Origin: Companilactobacillus formosensis
GTDB taxonomy: Bacteria; Bacillota; Bacilli; Lactobacillales; Lactobacillaceae
DNA: 64,000 nt
Direction: 5' to 3'
NCBI RefSeq assembly: GCF_005405305.1
Contig: NZ_BJDU01000003.1
Coordinates: 124,001 to 188,000 of the forward strand
Of the stretch, positions 18,227 to 27,681 are shown one piece after another (position 1 is the stretch's first letter; each line of letters begins with the position of its first letter). A program made the position numbers and the translations under genes. The notes beneath the pieces were generated by a model, which worked only from the letters and a program-made list of their open reading frames with translations, made no database searches and was not told the DNA's origin.

Positions 18227-19273
18227 ATGTCATTAAATGATACGTTAAAGAATTTAAGAGAAAATGGTATCGATGAAGCTAAACGTGCACAAAAGCTTCA
18301 AGAATTAAATGATTTAAGAGTTAACTTATTAGGTAAAAAGGGTCCAATCACTAAAGCCTTGCGTGGTATGAAAGACGTTCCAGCTGAACAACGTCCAGAG
18401 ATCGGAACTTTGGCTAATAATGTTAAAAAAGACATTCAAGCTGCTATTGAAGAAAAAATGACAGAGCTTAACCAAAAATTAGTTGCCAAAAAGCTTGAAG
18501 AAGAAACGATCGATGTTACTTTGCCAGCTACTAAAAAGGTTCAAGGAACAAAACATATTTTGAATCAAACGATTGAAGATATTGAACAATTCTTTATCGG
18601 TTTAGGTTATGAAGTTGCTGGTGGCTATGAAGTTGAAGAAGATCACTATAACTTTGAGAGATTAAATATCCCTAAGGATCACCCAGCTCGTGATATGCAA
18701 GATACTTTCTACTTGTCAGATGAATTGTTGATGAGAACTCAAACTTCAGCTCAAGAAGGTCGTGACATGGAAGCTCATGACTTTACTAAGGGTCCTTTGA
18801 AGATGATCTCACCAGGTGTTGTTTATCGTCGTGATGATGATGACGCTACTCATTCACATCAATTCCACCAAATTGAAGGTCTAGTTGTTGATAAAAATAT
18901 TTCTATGGCTGACTTGAAGGGAACGCTTGATGCACTATGTCGTCACGTTTTCGGTCCTGATCGTGAAATTCGTTTCCGTCCAAGCTACTTCCCATTCACT
19001 GAACCATCAGTTGAAGTTGACGTTTCTTGTTTCAATTGTGGTGGTACAGGTTGCCGCATTTGTAAATATACTGGTTGGATTGAAGTATTAGGCGCTGGTT
19101 TAACTCATCCAAACGTTTTGAAGATGTCAGGCATCGATCCTAACGAATACAGTGGTATGGCTTTTGGTCTTGGACCAGAACGTTTTGCAATGCTTAAATA
19201 TGGGGTTAACGACATCCGTGATTTCTACCTCAATGATGTTAGATTCCTAGAACAATTCAAAGGAGTAAATTAA
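18227..19273 (+). CDS. pheS: Phenylalanyl-tRNA synthetase alpha subunit
   Basis: 348 residues. N-terminal coiled-coil arm (about 1-90) that binds tRNA, then the class II catalytic core. Motif 2 region [26 protein letters not shown] and motif 3 [18 protein letters not shown] are intact. Four cysteines [12 protein letters not shown] near 267-278 form a compact knuckle typical of some Bacillota PheS. AAGGAGG precedes the ATG. Four bases separate it from pheT; the products form an alpha2beta2 enzyme. Confidence 0.97.
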   Translation: MSLNDTLKNLRENGIDEAKRAQKLQELNDLRVNLLGKKGPITKALRGMKDVPAEQRPEIGTLANNVKKDIQAAIEEKMTELNQKLVAKKLEEETIDVTLPATKKVQGTKHILNQTIEDIEQFFIGLGYEVAGGYEVEEDHYNFERLNIPKDHPARDMQDTFYLSDELLMRTQTSAQEGRDMEAHDFTKGPLKMISPGVVYRRDDDDATHSHQFHQIEGLVVDKNISMADLKGTLDALCRHVFGPDREIRFRPSYFPFTEPSVEVDVSCFNCGGTGCRICKYTGWIEVLGAGLTHPNVLKMSGIDPNEYSGMAFGLGPERFAMLKYGVNDIRDFYLNDVRFLEQFKGVN

Positions 19274-19277
19274 GATA

Positions 19278-21683
19278 ATGAAAATTTCTGTTAATTGGCT
19301 AAAAGAATACATTCCAGTCGATCACACAGTTGAAGAAATTGCTAACAAAGTTTCTCTAACTGGTATTGAGTCTGGTCCAGTCAAACTTGGTGAAGAATTG
19401 ACTAACTTGGTTGTCGGTCATATTACTAGCGTGGTACCACATCCAGATTCTGATCACTTAAAACTTTGCCAAGTTGATGTTGGTGAAGAAGAAGAAATTC
19501 AAATCGTCTGTGGTGCTCCTAATGTAGCAGCTGACCAATACGTAATCGTGGCTTTGCACGGTGCTCACTTACCAAATGGTGTTCGTATCAAGCGTGGAAA
19601 GCTTCGTGGACAAGAGTCTAACGGGATGATTTGTGGACTTGATGAAGTTGGCGTTCCTGCACAATACATGCCAAAAGAATTTGAAAATGGTATCTATGTC
19701 TTCGATGAACCACAAACACCAGGCCAAGAGGTTTATGATCTATTGGGTCTCAAAGACGAAATGGTTGATATCGATATTACACCTAATCGTGCTGATACTT
19801 TAGGTATGCGTGGTGCTGCTTGGGAAATCGGGGCAACTTACGATGAAAAGCCTAAATTTACCAAACCAGAATTAGATCAAAATAAAGTTAAAGATTTGAC
19901 TGACGTGACTGCAACGGTTGAAGAAAAAGACTTAGTTCCAGATTATTTGCTTCGTGAATTAAAGGGTATCAAGGTTACGAAGAGTCCACTTTGGATGCAA
20001 AGAAGACTGTGGAATCAAAATATCAGACCAGTCAACAGTGTCATCGATGCTGCAAACTATGTGATGATTGAATACGGTCAACCAGTTCAAGTTTATGATA
20101 TGGACAAATTAGCTCAAAAGGAATTAACTGTTAAACTTGCCAAGGATGGCGACAAATTAATTTTGGCTGATACTGAAAAATCTCTAAACCATAATGACTT
20201 AGTAATCACTTCTGGCGATAAAATTTTGGGCTTGGCCGGTATCATTAATGGGACTAGTGCTGCTGTCGATGAAAATACTAAGAATGTCTTAGTAGAGGCT
20301 GGTGTTTTTGACGGAGCCTTTGTTAGAAAAGCTGCTCAAAGACATGACTTGCGTGATGATGCCTCAAATCGTTTTGAAAAAGGCGTTGACAACGGAATCG
20401 TTAGTGAAGCCTTAATTCGTGCAACTCAATTGATTGATCAAACTAGTGTTGCCAAAGAAATTTCTGAAGAAATTATCGGTAACTATACCAAAGCTCAACC
20501 TACTGTTATTAAGGGTAGTATCAAGCACATTAACCACTTGATGGGACTCGAACTTTCAAGTGATGAAATTCTTCAAATCTTTGATCGTCTAGGCTTTACT
20601 AGTGAATTATCAGGCGATGAAGTAACTGTTACAATTCCTACCCGTCGTTGGGATATGGAAATTGAAGCTGACTTAGTCGAAGAAGTAAATCGAATCTATG
20701 GTTATGAGAACTTACCAAATACTTTGCCAGCTGGAATGGAAACTCGTGGTGGCTACAGTCCCAAACGTGAATTGAGCAATAAATTGCGTGATGCTTTGTT
20801 GGCAAGTGGTTTGGATGAAGTTATCAACTACTCATTGTTAAATAAACAAGAAGTCGATGATTTTAATATTTTAAATTCAGAATATACCAAGTTGCTCCAT
20901 CCAATGACTGAAGATCACGAATACTTACGTAATAGTTTGATTCCGGGATTAGTTAGAGATATTGCATACAATCAAGCTAGAAAAAATGATGATCTACAAA
21001 TATTTGAACAAGCTCGAGTATTTGATCGAGAGACTGGAAATGATCGTCCAAAAGAATTACCATTTATTTCTGGTGCCATCAGTGGTAATGTCATTGAGGA
21101 TGCATGGAATACCGATGCTAAGCCAGTAGATTTCTATTATGTTAAGGGAATCGTTGAAGAATTGTTGTCATATGTAAATGCTGATGCTGAATTTACGTTT
21201 GTTGCAACAGCAGATTATGATAATCTTCATCCTGGACAAACAGCTAAGATTTTGGCTAATGGTCAAATGGTCGGTATTATCGGTAAATTGCATCCAAATT
21301 ATCAAAAAGCACACAATGTCAATGACACATTTGTTTTTGAATTGAACATCGATGCCTTATTCGACTTGAATACTAGAAATGTTAAAGCAACTAGTGCACC
21401 TAAGTATCCAGAAGTCAGCCGTGATTTAGCTATCCTAGTAGAAAAAGATGTTGAAAATGGTCAAATTATTTCTGATATCTTTAGTAATGGTGGTAAATAC
21501 TTGAAGGATGTTAATATCTTCGATGTTTACGAAGGTAAAAATATCAAGCCTAACCATAAGTCACTGGGTTATCACTTAGTATTCTTGAATCCTAATGATA
21601 CTTTGACTGATGAAGAAGTAGAGAAAGCCTTTACGTTAGTCAAGGACAGTCTAGTTCAAAAATTTAATGTGGAAATTAGATAA
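19278..21683 (+). CDS. pheT: Phenylalanyl-tRNA synthetase beta subunit
   Basis: 801 residues, full length. Domains in order: EMAP-like tRNA-binding fold (about 40-150; HPDSDHLKLCQVDVG), B3/4 editing domain (about 210-390), B5 domain, the inactive synthetase-like core, and the C-terminal ferredoxin-fold anticodon-binding domain (KYPEVSRDLAILVEKDV, about 710-801). Expressed with pheS from the T-box leader. Confidence 0.97.
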   Translation: MKISVNWLKEYIPVDHTVEEIANKVSLTGIESGPVKLGEELTNLVVGHITSVVPHPDSDHLKLCQVDVGEEEEIQIVCGAPNVAADQYVIVALHGAHLPNGVRIKRGKLRGQESNGMICGLDEVGVPAQYMPKEFENGIYVFDEPQTPGQEVYDLLGLKDEMVDIDITPNRADTLGMRGAAWEIGATYDEKPKFTKPELDQNKVKDLTDVTATVEEKDLVPDYLLRELKGIKVTKSPLWMQRRLWNQNIRPVNSVIDAANYVMIEYGQPVQVYDMDKLAQKELTVKLAKDGDKLILADTEKSLNHNDLVITSGDKILGLAGIINGTSAAVDENTKNVLVEAGVFDGAFVRKAAQRHDLRDDASNRFEKGVDNGIVSEALIRATQLIDQTSVAKEISEEIIGNYTKAQPTVIKGSIKHINHLMGLELSSDEILQIFDRLGFTSELSGDEVTVTIPTRRWDMEIEADLVEEVNRIYGYENLPNTLPAGMETRGGYSPKRELSNKLRDALLASGLDEVINYSLLNKQEVDDFNILNSEYTKLLHPMTEDHEYLRNSLIPGLVRDIAYNQARKNDDLQIFEQARVFDRETGNDRPKELPFISGAISGNVIEDAWNTDAKPVDFYYVKGIVEELLSYVNADAEFTFVATADYDNLHPGQTAKILANGQMVGIIGKLHPNYQKAHNVNDTFVFELNIDALFDLNTRNVKATSAPKYPEVSRDLAILVEKDVENGQIISDIFSNGGKYLKDVNIFDVYEGKNIKPNHKSLGYHLVFLNPNDTLTDEEVEKAFTLVKDSLVQKFNVEIR

Positions 21684-21738
21684 AATTATTGCCAAACTAA
21701 TGGTATAATTCTAATAAATTAACTCGGGAGGCTGTGTC

Positions 21739-22887
21739 TTGAGCCAAAAGGATGAAAAAAAAGAAGCATTGAAGCATGAGTCGGATGACAAAATCAAAAC
21801 TCGCGCCGAAGAAAGATCAGTCGCTAATCATATTGCGTATTGGATCGTTGGTGTGATTGCGGTTTTGGCAGTCGTCGTTGCTATCATTGGCTTTAATTAT
21901 GTGAATAGTTCATTACAACCATATAATGCAAATAGTAAAGAAGATATTGTTGTTAAAATCCCAATAGGTTCTTCTAGTAAACAAATTGCTAAGACTCTTG
22001 AAAAAGATAAAGTTATCAAGAGTGCGACAGTCTTTAATTTCTACGTTAAAGCTCAAAACTACACTGATTTCCAAGCGGGATATTATACTTTCAAACAATC
22101 AATGGACATGAATCATGTCGTCAAACAATTGCAAAAAGGTGGTAGTGCCGAACCAACTGGAACAGCTTCGAATACTGTGCTAGTTCGTGAAGGTGTTACA
22201 ATAGACCAGATTGGTGATCAGATTCAAAAATCAACTAAATTTAAGAAAAAAGATTTCTTGAAGTTGATGAAGGATAAGTCTTACATGAAAGAGCTTCAGA
22301 AGAAGTACCCTGAATTGTTGGATTCATCAATGGCTAAGAAGAATGTTAGATATCATCTAGAAGGTTATTTGTTCCCAGCTACCTATGGCCTTTACAAAGG
22401 TGAAACTCTAAAAGAATTAGTTAACCAAATGGTTGAAAAAGATAATGAGATCATGAAACCTTATTTTGAAACTATCAAAGAAAAGGGCTTAACAGTGCAA
22501 CAAACACTTACTTTGGCATCATTAGTTGAGCGTGAAGGTGTTACTGAAAAGGATCGTAAGAAGATTGCGGGTGTATTCTTTAATCGTATCGATATCAATA
22601 TGCCAATTCAATCAGATATTTCAGTTATGTACGCATTGAATACTCATAAAACTAAATTGAGTAATAAAGATGTTAGAGTTGATTCTCCATATAATTTGTA
22701 TAAGAATGCAGGTTATGGACCTGGACCATTTAATACTCCAAGTGTGCAAGCAATAGAGGCTACTTTGAATCCTAGTGATAGGGATGAAAATTATCTATAC
22801 TTTGTTGCCAACTTGAAGACTGGTAAGGTATATTATTCACATACATTGCAAGAGCATGAAAGTAAAAATTCATCTCTAGGACAATAA
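21739..22887 (+). CDS. mltG: Endolytic murein transglycosylase MltG
   Basis: 382 residues. Cytoplasmic basic and acidic N-terminus, one membrane helix (about 31-53), a LysM-like segment and the YceG catalytic domain with the glutamate in TLASLVEREGV (about 255) and the YNLYKNAGYGPGPFNTPS block. MltG cuts nascent glycan strands and sets their length. TTG start at 21739 with GGGAGG 7 bases upstream; an ATG at 21751 would only remove four residues. Adjacent to greA, as in many Bacillota. Confidence 0.95.
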   Translation: MSQKDEKKEALKHESDDKIKTRAEERSVANHIAYWIVGVIAVLAVVVAIIGFNYVNSSLQPYNANSKEDIVVKIPIGSSSKQIAKTLEKDKVIKSATVFNFYVKAQNYTDFQAGYYTFKQSMDMNHVVKQLQKGGSAEPTGTASNTVLVREGVTIDQIGDQIQKSTKFKKKDFLKLMKDKSYMKELQKKYPELLDSSMAKKNVRYHLEGYLFPATYGLYKGETLKELVNQMVEKDNEIMKPYFETIKEKGLTVQQTLTLASLVEREGVTEKDRKKIAGVFFNRIDINMPIQSDISVMYALNTHKTKLSNKDVRVDSPYNLYKNAGYGPGPFNTPSVQAIEATLNPSDRDENYLYFVANLKTGKVYYSHTLQEHESKNSSLGQ

Positions 22888-22906
22888 TGTATAATTAACA
22901 GATAAT

Positions 22907-22946
22907 AAATGTCATCTAATCATTACAGGTTAGATGACATTTTGAA
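22907..22946 (+). terminator. Terminator after mltG
   Basis: AATGTCATCTAA / TTAGATGACATT perfect 12-bp stem with TTTT after it. The short T run makes partial read-through into greA plausible. Confidence 0.75.
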
Positions 22947-22984
22947 ATTATCACAATAATGATTTTAAAAAGGAAGATATAACA

Positions 22985-23461
22985 ATGGCAGACAGAAGTT
23001 ATCCTATGACAGCTGAAGGTAAGAAGAAGCTGGAAGAAGAATTAGAAAATTTAAAGAAGGTTAAACGTCCAGAAGTTATCAATCGTATTAAGATTGCTAG
23101 AAGTTTCGGTGATCTTTCAGAAAATTCAGAATACACATCTGCAAAAGATGAACAAAGTGTAGTTGAATCAAGAATTTCTCAAATTATTGAAATGCTTCAA
23201 TACGCTAACGTTATCGATGCTGATGATGTAGCTCATGATGAAATTTCAATCGGTAAGAAAGTTACTGTTCAAGAAGATGGCGAAGAACCTGACGTTTATA
23301 CAATCGTTGGTGCTGCTGAATCAGATCCTGACAGTGGTAAGATTTCAAACGACTCACCAATTGCTAAAGCTTTGTTAGGTAAGCATACAGGTGATGTAGT
23401 TACTGTTGAAACACCTGTTGGTAGTTATGAAGTTACTGTAAAAGCCGTTGAAGTTGCTTAA
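22985..23461 (+). CDS. greA: Transcription elongation factor GreA
   Basis: 158 residues. N-terminal coiled coil with the acidic tip ([18 protein letters not shown], about 42-59) that reaches the RNA polymerase active site, then the FKBP-like C-terminal domain ([20 protein letters not shown]). It restarts backtracked polymerase. AAGGAAG lies ahead of the ATG. Confidence 0.97.
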   Translation: MADRSYPMTAEGKKKLEEELENLKKVKRPEVINRIKIARSFGDLSENSEYTSAKDEQSVVESRISQIIEMLQYANVIDADDVAHDEISIGKKVTVQEDGEEPDVYTIVGAAESDPDSGKISNDSPIAKALLGKHTGDVVTVETPVGSYEVTVKAVEVA

Positions 23462-23512
23462 TGAAGACGTTTTCTGATATGTTTATCTTAGAAAAAAATT
23501 GAGGTGGACGTA

Positions 23513-23809
23513 ATGGAAATTAAGCTAACGGATGAAGCAATCAAATGGTTTGAAGAAGAGTTGGACTTAGTACCCGGTGATGGTGTACATTTTTATGGTA
23601 AGGTCTATGGAAAGACTATGGTTCATGATGGTTTTTCAATTGCTATGCGTAAGGAAAAACCAGTTGATCCAGTAGCCAGTACTGTAGTCGATGGTGTGGT
23701 TTATTACATTACTGATAGTGATACGTGGTTTTTTGCCAGATATGATTTGTTGGTAGAGTATGATCCAGATCTCGATGGGCCTAAGTATATTTTTAAATCG
23801 AATGAATAA
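23513..23809 (+). CDS. HesB/YneR-type protein without Fe-S cysteines
   Basis: 98 residues, predicted HesB-like fold (MEIKLTDEAIKWFEEELDL and a C-terminal beta-rich half). The three cysteines that bind iron-sulfur clusters in A-type carriers are absent; the protein has no cysteine at all. That is the usual form of the lactobacillar YneR-like family, whose function is unknown. The ATG at 23513 is preferred to GTG at 23504, which lies within the AGGTGG ribosome binding site. Confidence 0.82.
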   Translation: MEIKLTDEAIKWFEEELDLVPGDGVHFYGKVYGKTMVHDGFSIAMRKEKPVDPVASTVVDGVVYYITDSDTWFFARYDLLVEYDPDLDGPKYIFKSNE

Positions 23810-23833
23810 TCGTTCGTTTTTTGAAGGATGAAT

Positions 23834-25942
23834 ATGAGAAGAATACTGGATATAATAAAGAAAAGAACGGGTAGTCAAGCGAAGTCTACTATTCCATTTC
23901 GTCTAAACCTGCTTTTTTTTATTGTCTTTGTGCTATTCGCAATGTTGGTTGCTCAACTTGCTTATTTGCAAATCGTTTATGGTGGCAAATTTGAAGCTGA
24001 AGTTGACCGAACAGATAAGACAGTAATGACAGGCAGTGTACCACGTGGAATGATCTATGATTCAAAAGGTAGACTTTTGGTTGGTAATTCAACGCACAAT
24101 GCCATCACTTATACGAAGAGTGGTAGTGTTAGTTCGTCTGATATTTATACGATCGTTAACAGATTAACTAAGTACATTAGTGTTGATCCTAGTGATCTAA
24201 CTAGTCGTGATAAAGCTGATTATATTTTGTCAGCTCCAAATAAATCTAAGCAAGTTATTAAACAAATGCCTAAGTCATATCGTGTTGATAGTAATGGGGA
24301 TGCGTTGTCTACTACTAAGATTTATGCTAACGAAGTTAAGTATGTTGAAAAACAGGGTATTCATTTGAATGATAAAGACATGCAACGTGCTTCATTATTC
24401 AAAACTATGAGTTCTGCTTATTCACTTTCAACGGTATTTTTGAAGGATAAGAATTTAACCTCTAAGGAAATTGCGCAAGTGAGTGAGCATTTAACGGAAT
24501 TACCGGGTGTAAGTATTGGTAGCAATTGGGAACGTGATTATCCACAAGGTAAATCAATTGCAAGTATTATCGGAAGTGTATCAACAGAGAAACAAGGTAT
24601 TCCTGATGATGAATTGAATACAATGTTAGCTAGTGGTTATTCTAGAAATGACCGTGTTGGTACTAGTTACTTGGAAAAGAGTTATGAATCAATTCTTTCC
24701 GGTACTAAGAGTCAAAAGCAAGTTCAAGTTGGCTCCAATAATCAAATTAAGAAGAGTACTACCTTGTACAAAGGTCAAAAGGGTGGCAATCTTAATTTGA
24801 CGATTGATTCTAAGTTCCAAAAGAAAGTTCAAGCAGCTCTGGAAGAACAATATAGTGCTGCTCAATCTGCCGGGATAACACAATATTCTGACGGTGCTTA
24901 TGTAGTAGCAATGAATCCCAAGACTGGTGCTATTTTAGCTATGGCTGGGATTCACAATAATCCGCAAACTGGTAAAACATCTGAAGATGCTCTAGGTGTT
25001 ATCAACCGTACCTTCGTTATGGGGTCTGCTGTTAAGGGGGCTACCGTTTTAGGTGCGATGATGGATGGAGTTATTTCTCCAAGCAATAATACCCAAGCTG
25101 ATGATCCAATTTATTTGCCAGGTACGCCGGTTAAGAAATCAGTTTATCCAGCTGGGACTTTCAGTAGTTTGAGTGCTATTCAAGCTCTACAATTCTCATC
25201 CAATATTTACATGATGAATTTAGCCTTGAAGGAAGCCAATGCTAAATATACGCCAAATTCATATATTCATATGGATGATGATATCTTTGATAAATTACGT
25301 GGCTACTTCAATCAATTTGGTTTAGGTGTCAAGACTGGGATCGATATTTCTGGTGAAACAACCGGTATCGAAGGTGCCACACATAATAGTAACGGCTCTT
25401 TGAAGACTGGTTCTGCACTGGATTTATCTTACGGAAACTATGATGCTTATACATTGATTGAAATGGCTCAATATATTTCAACCATTGCTAACGGTGGTTA
25501 TCGTTTGAAGCCTTACGTTGTTCAATCAATTCAAAAGACTAAAGACGATGGAACAAAAGGTGCTTTGACTTCAGTTACTAAACCTTCTGTTTTGAATAAG
25601 GTAGATGTAACTCAAGATGAATTGAATGTGGTTAGAAAGGGTATGTATGCAGCCGTACACGGTAGTGGTTATTGGACAACTGCTACGCGTCTAAAAGATC
25701 TTTCACCAGCAGTAGCTGCTAAGACTGGTACAGCTCAATCATTCTACTACAACCCTGATAATCCTTCTTCTGATCCTCCAGAAACAATTACTACTAGTTT
25801 GGTCAGTTTTGGACCTTATGATGATCCAAACATTGCAATGGCAATTGTCTTCCCTAATCTAACTAGTGAAAGTGGAAGTTATCCTCAATTGCTTGCAAAA
25901 CAGATTTATACCGACTATTATAAAATGACGGGTCAGAAATAA
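23834..25942 (+). CDS. Class B penicillin-binding protein (PBP2b-like transpeptidase)
   Basis: About 702 residues. Short cytoplasmic start, one membrane helix (about 24-46), the PBP dimerisation domain (about 60-300), and a transpeptidase domain with SxxK at Ser398 (GSAVKGA), SSN at 455-457 and KTGTA at Lys630. No C-terminal PASTA domains, which separates it from PBP2x and suggests the elongasome PBP2b type. ATG at 23834 is chosen over 23828 because GAAGG abuts the latter. Near mltG, another peripheral wall-growth enzyme. Confidence 0.93.
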   Translation: MRRILDIIKKRTGSQAKSTIPFRLNLLFFIVFVLFAMLVAQLAYLQIVYGGKFEAEVDRTDKTVMTGSVPRGMIYDSKGRLLVGNSTHNAITYTKSGSVSSSDIYTIVNRLTKYISVDPSDLTSRDKADYILSAPNKSKQVIKQMPKSYRVDSNGDALSTTKIYANEVKYVEKQGIHLNDKDMQRASLFKTMSSAYSLSTVFLKDKNLTSKEIAQVSEHLTELPGVSIGSNWERDYPQGKSIASIIGSVSTEKQGIPDDELNTMLASGYSRNDRVGTSYLEKSYESILSGTKSQKQVQVGSNNQIKKSTTLYKGQKGGNLNLTIDSKFQKKVQAALEEQYSAAQSAGITQYSDGAYVVAMNPKTGAILAMAGIHNNPQTGKTSEDALGVINRTFVMGSAVKGATVLGAMMDGVISPSNNTQADDPIYLPGTPVKKSVYPAGTFSSLSAIQALQFSSNIYMMNLALKEANAKYTPNSYIHMDDDIFDKLRGYFNQFGLGVKTGIDISGETTGIEGATHNSNGSLKTGSALDLSYGNYDAYTLIEMAQYISTIANGGYRLKPYVVQSIQKTKDDGTKGALTSVTKPSVLNKVDVTQDELNVVRKGMYAAVHGSGYWTTATRLKDLSPAVAAKTGTAQSFYYNPDNPSSDPPETITTSLVSFGPYDDPNIAMAIVFPNLTSESGSYPQLLAKQIYTDYYKMTGQK

Positions 25943-26030
25943 TCTGAATTTAACCTTTTAATATACCGGAAAAAATGATATATTTAATTAGTTGAATTTA
26001 GTTAAGTATTTATGAAAGGATGTTCCAAAG

Positions 26031-26180
26031 ATGAGAGTTAATATAACAATGGAATGTACTTCATGCCATGAACGTACATATCTAACAAGCAAGAGCAAAC
26101 GTAACAATCCCGATCGTCTTGAACTTAAGAAATATTGTCCACGCGAACGTACTGTTACATTGCATCGTGAAACAAAATAA
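26031..26180 (+). CDS. rpmG: 50S ribosomal protein L33
   Basis: 49 residues, starting [19 protein letters not shown] and ending [10 protein letters not shown]. The zinc ribbon is incomplete: CTSC is present, KKYCPRE has one cysteine, and the fourth ligand is replaced. This is an intermediate between C+ and C- L33 forms. Located upstream of fthC, as in B. subtilis. It is too short for many gene callers. GAAAGGATG lies at 26014-26022. Confidence 0.95.
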   Translation: MRVNITMECTSCHERTYLTSKSKRNNPDRLELKKYCPRERTVTLHRETK

Positions 26181-26212
26181 ACAACAGGTTAAAATCCCTG
26201 TTGTTTTTTTTT
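26180..26212 (+). terminator. Terminator after rpmG
   Basis: AACAACAGG / CCTGTTGTT perfect stem with T9. Confidence 0.92.
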
Positions 26213-26230
26213 CTAAGGAGTGATCATTAG

Positions 26231-26809
26231 TTGGATAAAGTAAGTTTCAGAAAAAAACAAATTGATCTTGTGAGCGATTTTATGAAGTCTGATAAGGCTC
26301 AAAAAGAAATCAACAACCTTTATTTTCAATTATTTAATGATTTAGATTTTCAAAATGCACCTTCAGTTGGAATCACTATGAGTACTAATGACGAAATACC
26401 AACTTTTCCAATTATCAATCAATGTTTTGAAATGGGAAAAGAAGTCTATATTCCAAAGACTTTTTCTGATAATTCGATGTCTTTTGTTAAGTACACTCAG
26501 GATACTGAATTAGTTGAATCGGCTTTTGGTGTTAGAGAACCTAAAGATTATGAAAATAACGTTATGAATCCACCTGATCTTTTGATTGTTCCTGGATTGG
26601 CTTACTCCCAAGATAAGAATCGTTTGGGGTTTGGTTCAGGTACTTTTGATAGATATTTAGCCAAGTTTCCAACGAAGACCATTTCCTTAGCTTTGACTAG
26701 CCAATATTATCAAGCACCACTTTGGCCAGTTTATGTGCTCGACAAGCAAATCGATAAGATCATCGTTGCAAAGGATGAACAAAATGCAGATAATCAATCG
26801 GCGCTCTAA
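26231..26809 (+). CDS. fthC: 5-formyltetrahydrofolate cyclo-ligase
   Basis: 192 residues. Converts 5-formyl-THF to 5,10-methenyl-THF using ATP. The C-terminal motif GLAYSQDKNRLGFGSGTFDRYL (about 122-143) is the family signature, with GTFDRYL in place of the more common GYYDRYL. TTG start with AAGGAG ten bases upstream. It overlaps the rhomboid gene by 26 bp. Confidence 0.93.
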   Translation: MDKVSFRKKQIDLVSDFMKSDKAQKEINNLYFQLFNDLDFQNAPSVGITMSTNDEIPTFPIINQCFEMGKEVYIPKTFSDNSMSFVKYTQDTELVESAFGVREPKDYENNVMNPPDLLIVPGLAYSQDKNRLGFGSGTFDRYLAKFPTKTISLALTSQYYQAPLWPVYVLDKQIDKIIVAKDEQNADNQSAL

Positions 26810-27461
26810 CGCCTACGTAACTTGGTCTTTATTAGCGGTGACCATAGTAATTTTCTTACTAGAGACAGTTAGTGGTGGTTCTCAGAATCTTTTAACTTTG
26901 ATTCATTTCGGAGCTAAAACTAATTATTTAGTACAAGAAGGTCAGTGGTGGCGCTTAATAACACCAATATTTTTACACATTGGTATCTTCCATATTCTGA
27001 TGAATGGGTTTACACTATTATATGTCGGTCAAATACTCGAACCAATGATTGGTCATTGGCGATTTTTGATAGTTTACATGTTGAGTGGAATCATGGGGAA
27101 TTTGGCCAGTTTTGCTTTTGGTAGTAATAATGCTATTTCGGCAGGGGCTAGTACCTCATTGTTTGGAATGTTTGCCGCATTTTTATCACTGGCAATAATT
27201 TATCGTGAAAATCGCTTTCTGACGGAATTAGGGAAGAGTTTTCTAGGTTTGATCGTCATTAATTTATTGATGGATCTAACTATGTCTGGAATTGATATCT
27301 GGGGACACATTGGCGGTGCTGTTGGGGGACTGCTTTTGGGATATGCTTTGGGTTTACCAAACATTTCTCGTCCAAAGATGATTTTTCGGATTTTAGCAAT
27401 AGTAGTAGTTGTTGTGATTTCTTATTATATGTATGCAAAGGGTATGATCGTTTATGGATAA
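26784..27461 (+). CDS. Rhomboid-family intramembrane serine protease (GluP-like)
   Basis: About 225 residues, six or seven membrane helices. The catalytic dyad is visible: Ser123 in GASTSLFG and His175 in WGHIGGAVGG. The L1 loop has WWRLITPIFLHIGIFHILMNG. ATG at 26784, within fthC, is preferred because AAGGA lies 8 bases upstream and the helix starts at once; the longer frame from 26733 would add residues out of another gene. The order fthC-rhomboid-yqgQ-glk matches B. subtilis yqgN-gluP-yqgQ-glcK. Confidence 0.94.
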   Translation: MQIINRRSNAYVTWSLLAVTIVIFLLETVSGGSQNLLTLIHFGAKTNYLVQEGQWWRLITPIFLHIGIFHILMNGFTLLYVGQILEPMIGHWRFLIVYMLSGIMGNLASFAFGSNNAISAGASTSLFGMFAAFLSLAIIYRENRFLTELGKSFLGLIVINLLMDLTMSGIDIWGHIGGAVGGLLLGYALGLPNISRPKMIFRILAIVVVVVISYYMYAKGMIVYG

Positions 27462-27681
27462 TAAGATGAGCTTTACGACCCTCTATGATGTACAGCAGTT
27501 ACTCAAACGCTTCGGTACCTTTGTCCATCTTGGTAAAAGATTATGGGACATTGAACTGATGTTTATTGAGATCAAACGGTTGTACAAAGATGGATTGATC
27601 GACAAAAAGACTTTTATTAGTGCTCAATTGGTCTTAAAACGGGAGCATAGAAAAGAAGAAGAAAAGGACAGATCAAAGTGA
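27454..27681 (+). CDS. yqgQ: YqgQ family protein (DUF910)
   Basis: 75-residue mostly helical protein (MSFTTLYDVQQLLKRFGTFVHLG...) of the DUF910/YqgQ family, always found just before glucokinase. Function unknown; single-stranded nucleic acid binding has been suggested for the B. subtilis protein from its structure. Overlaps rhomboid by 8 bp and glk by 4 bp. An internal ATG at 27466 is an equally good start. Confidence 0.9.
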   Translation: MDNKMSFTTLYDVQQLLKRFGTFVHLGKRLWDIELMFIEIKRLYKDGLIDKKTFISAQLVLKREHRKEEEKDRSK

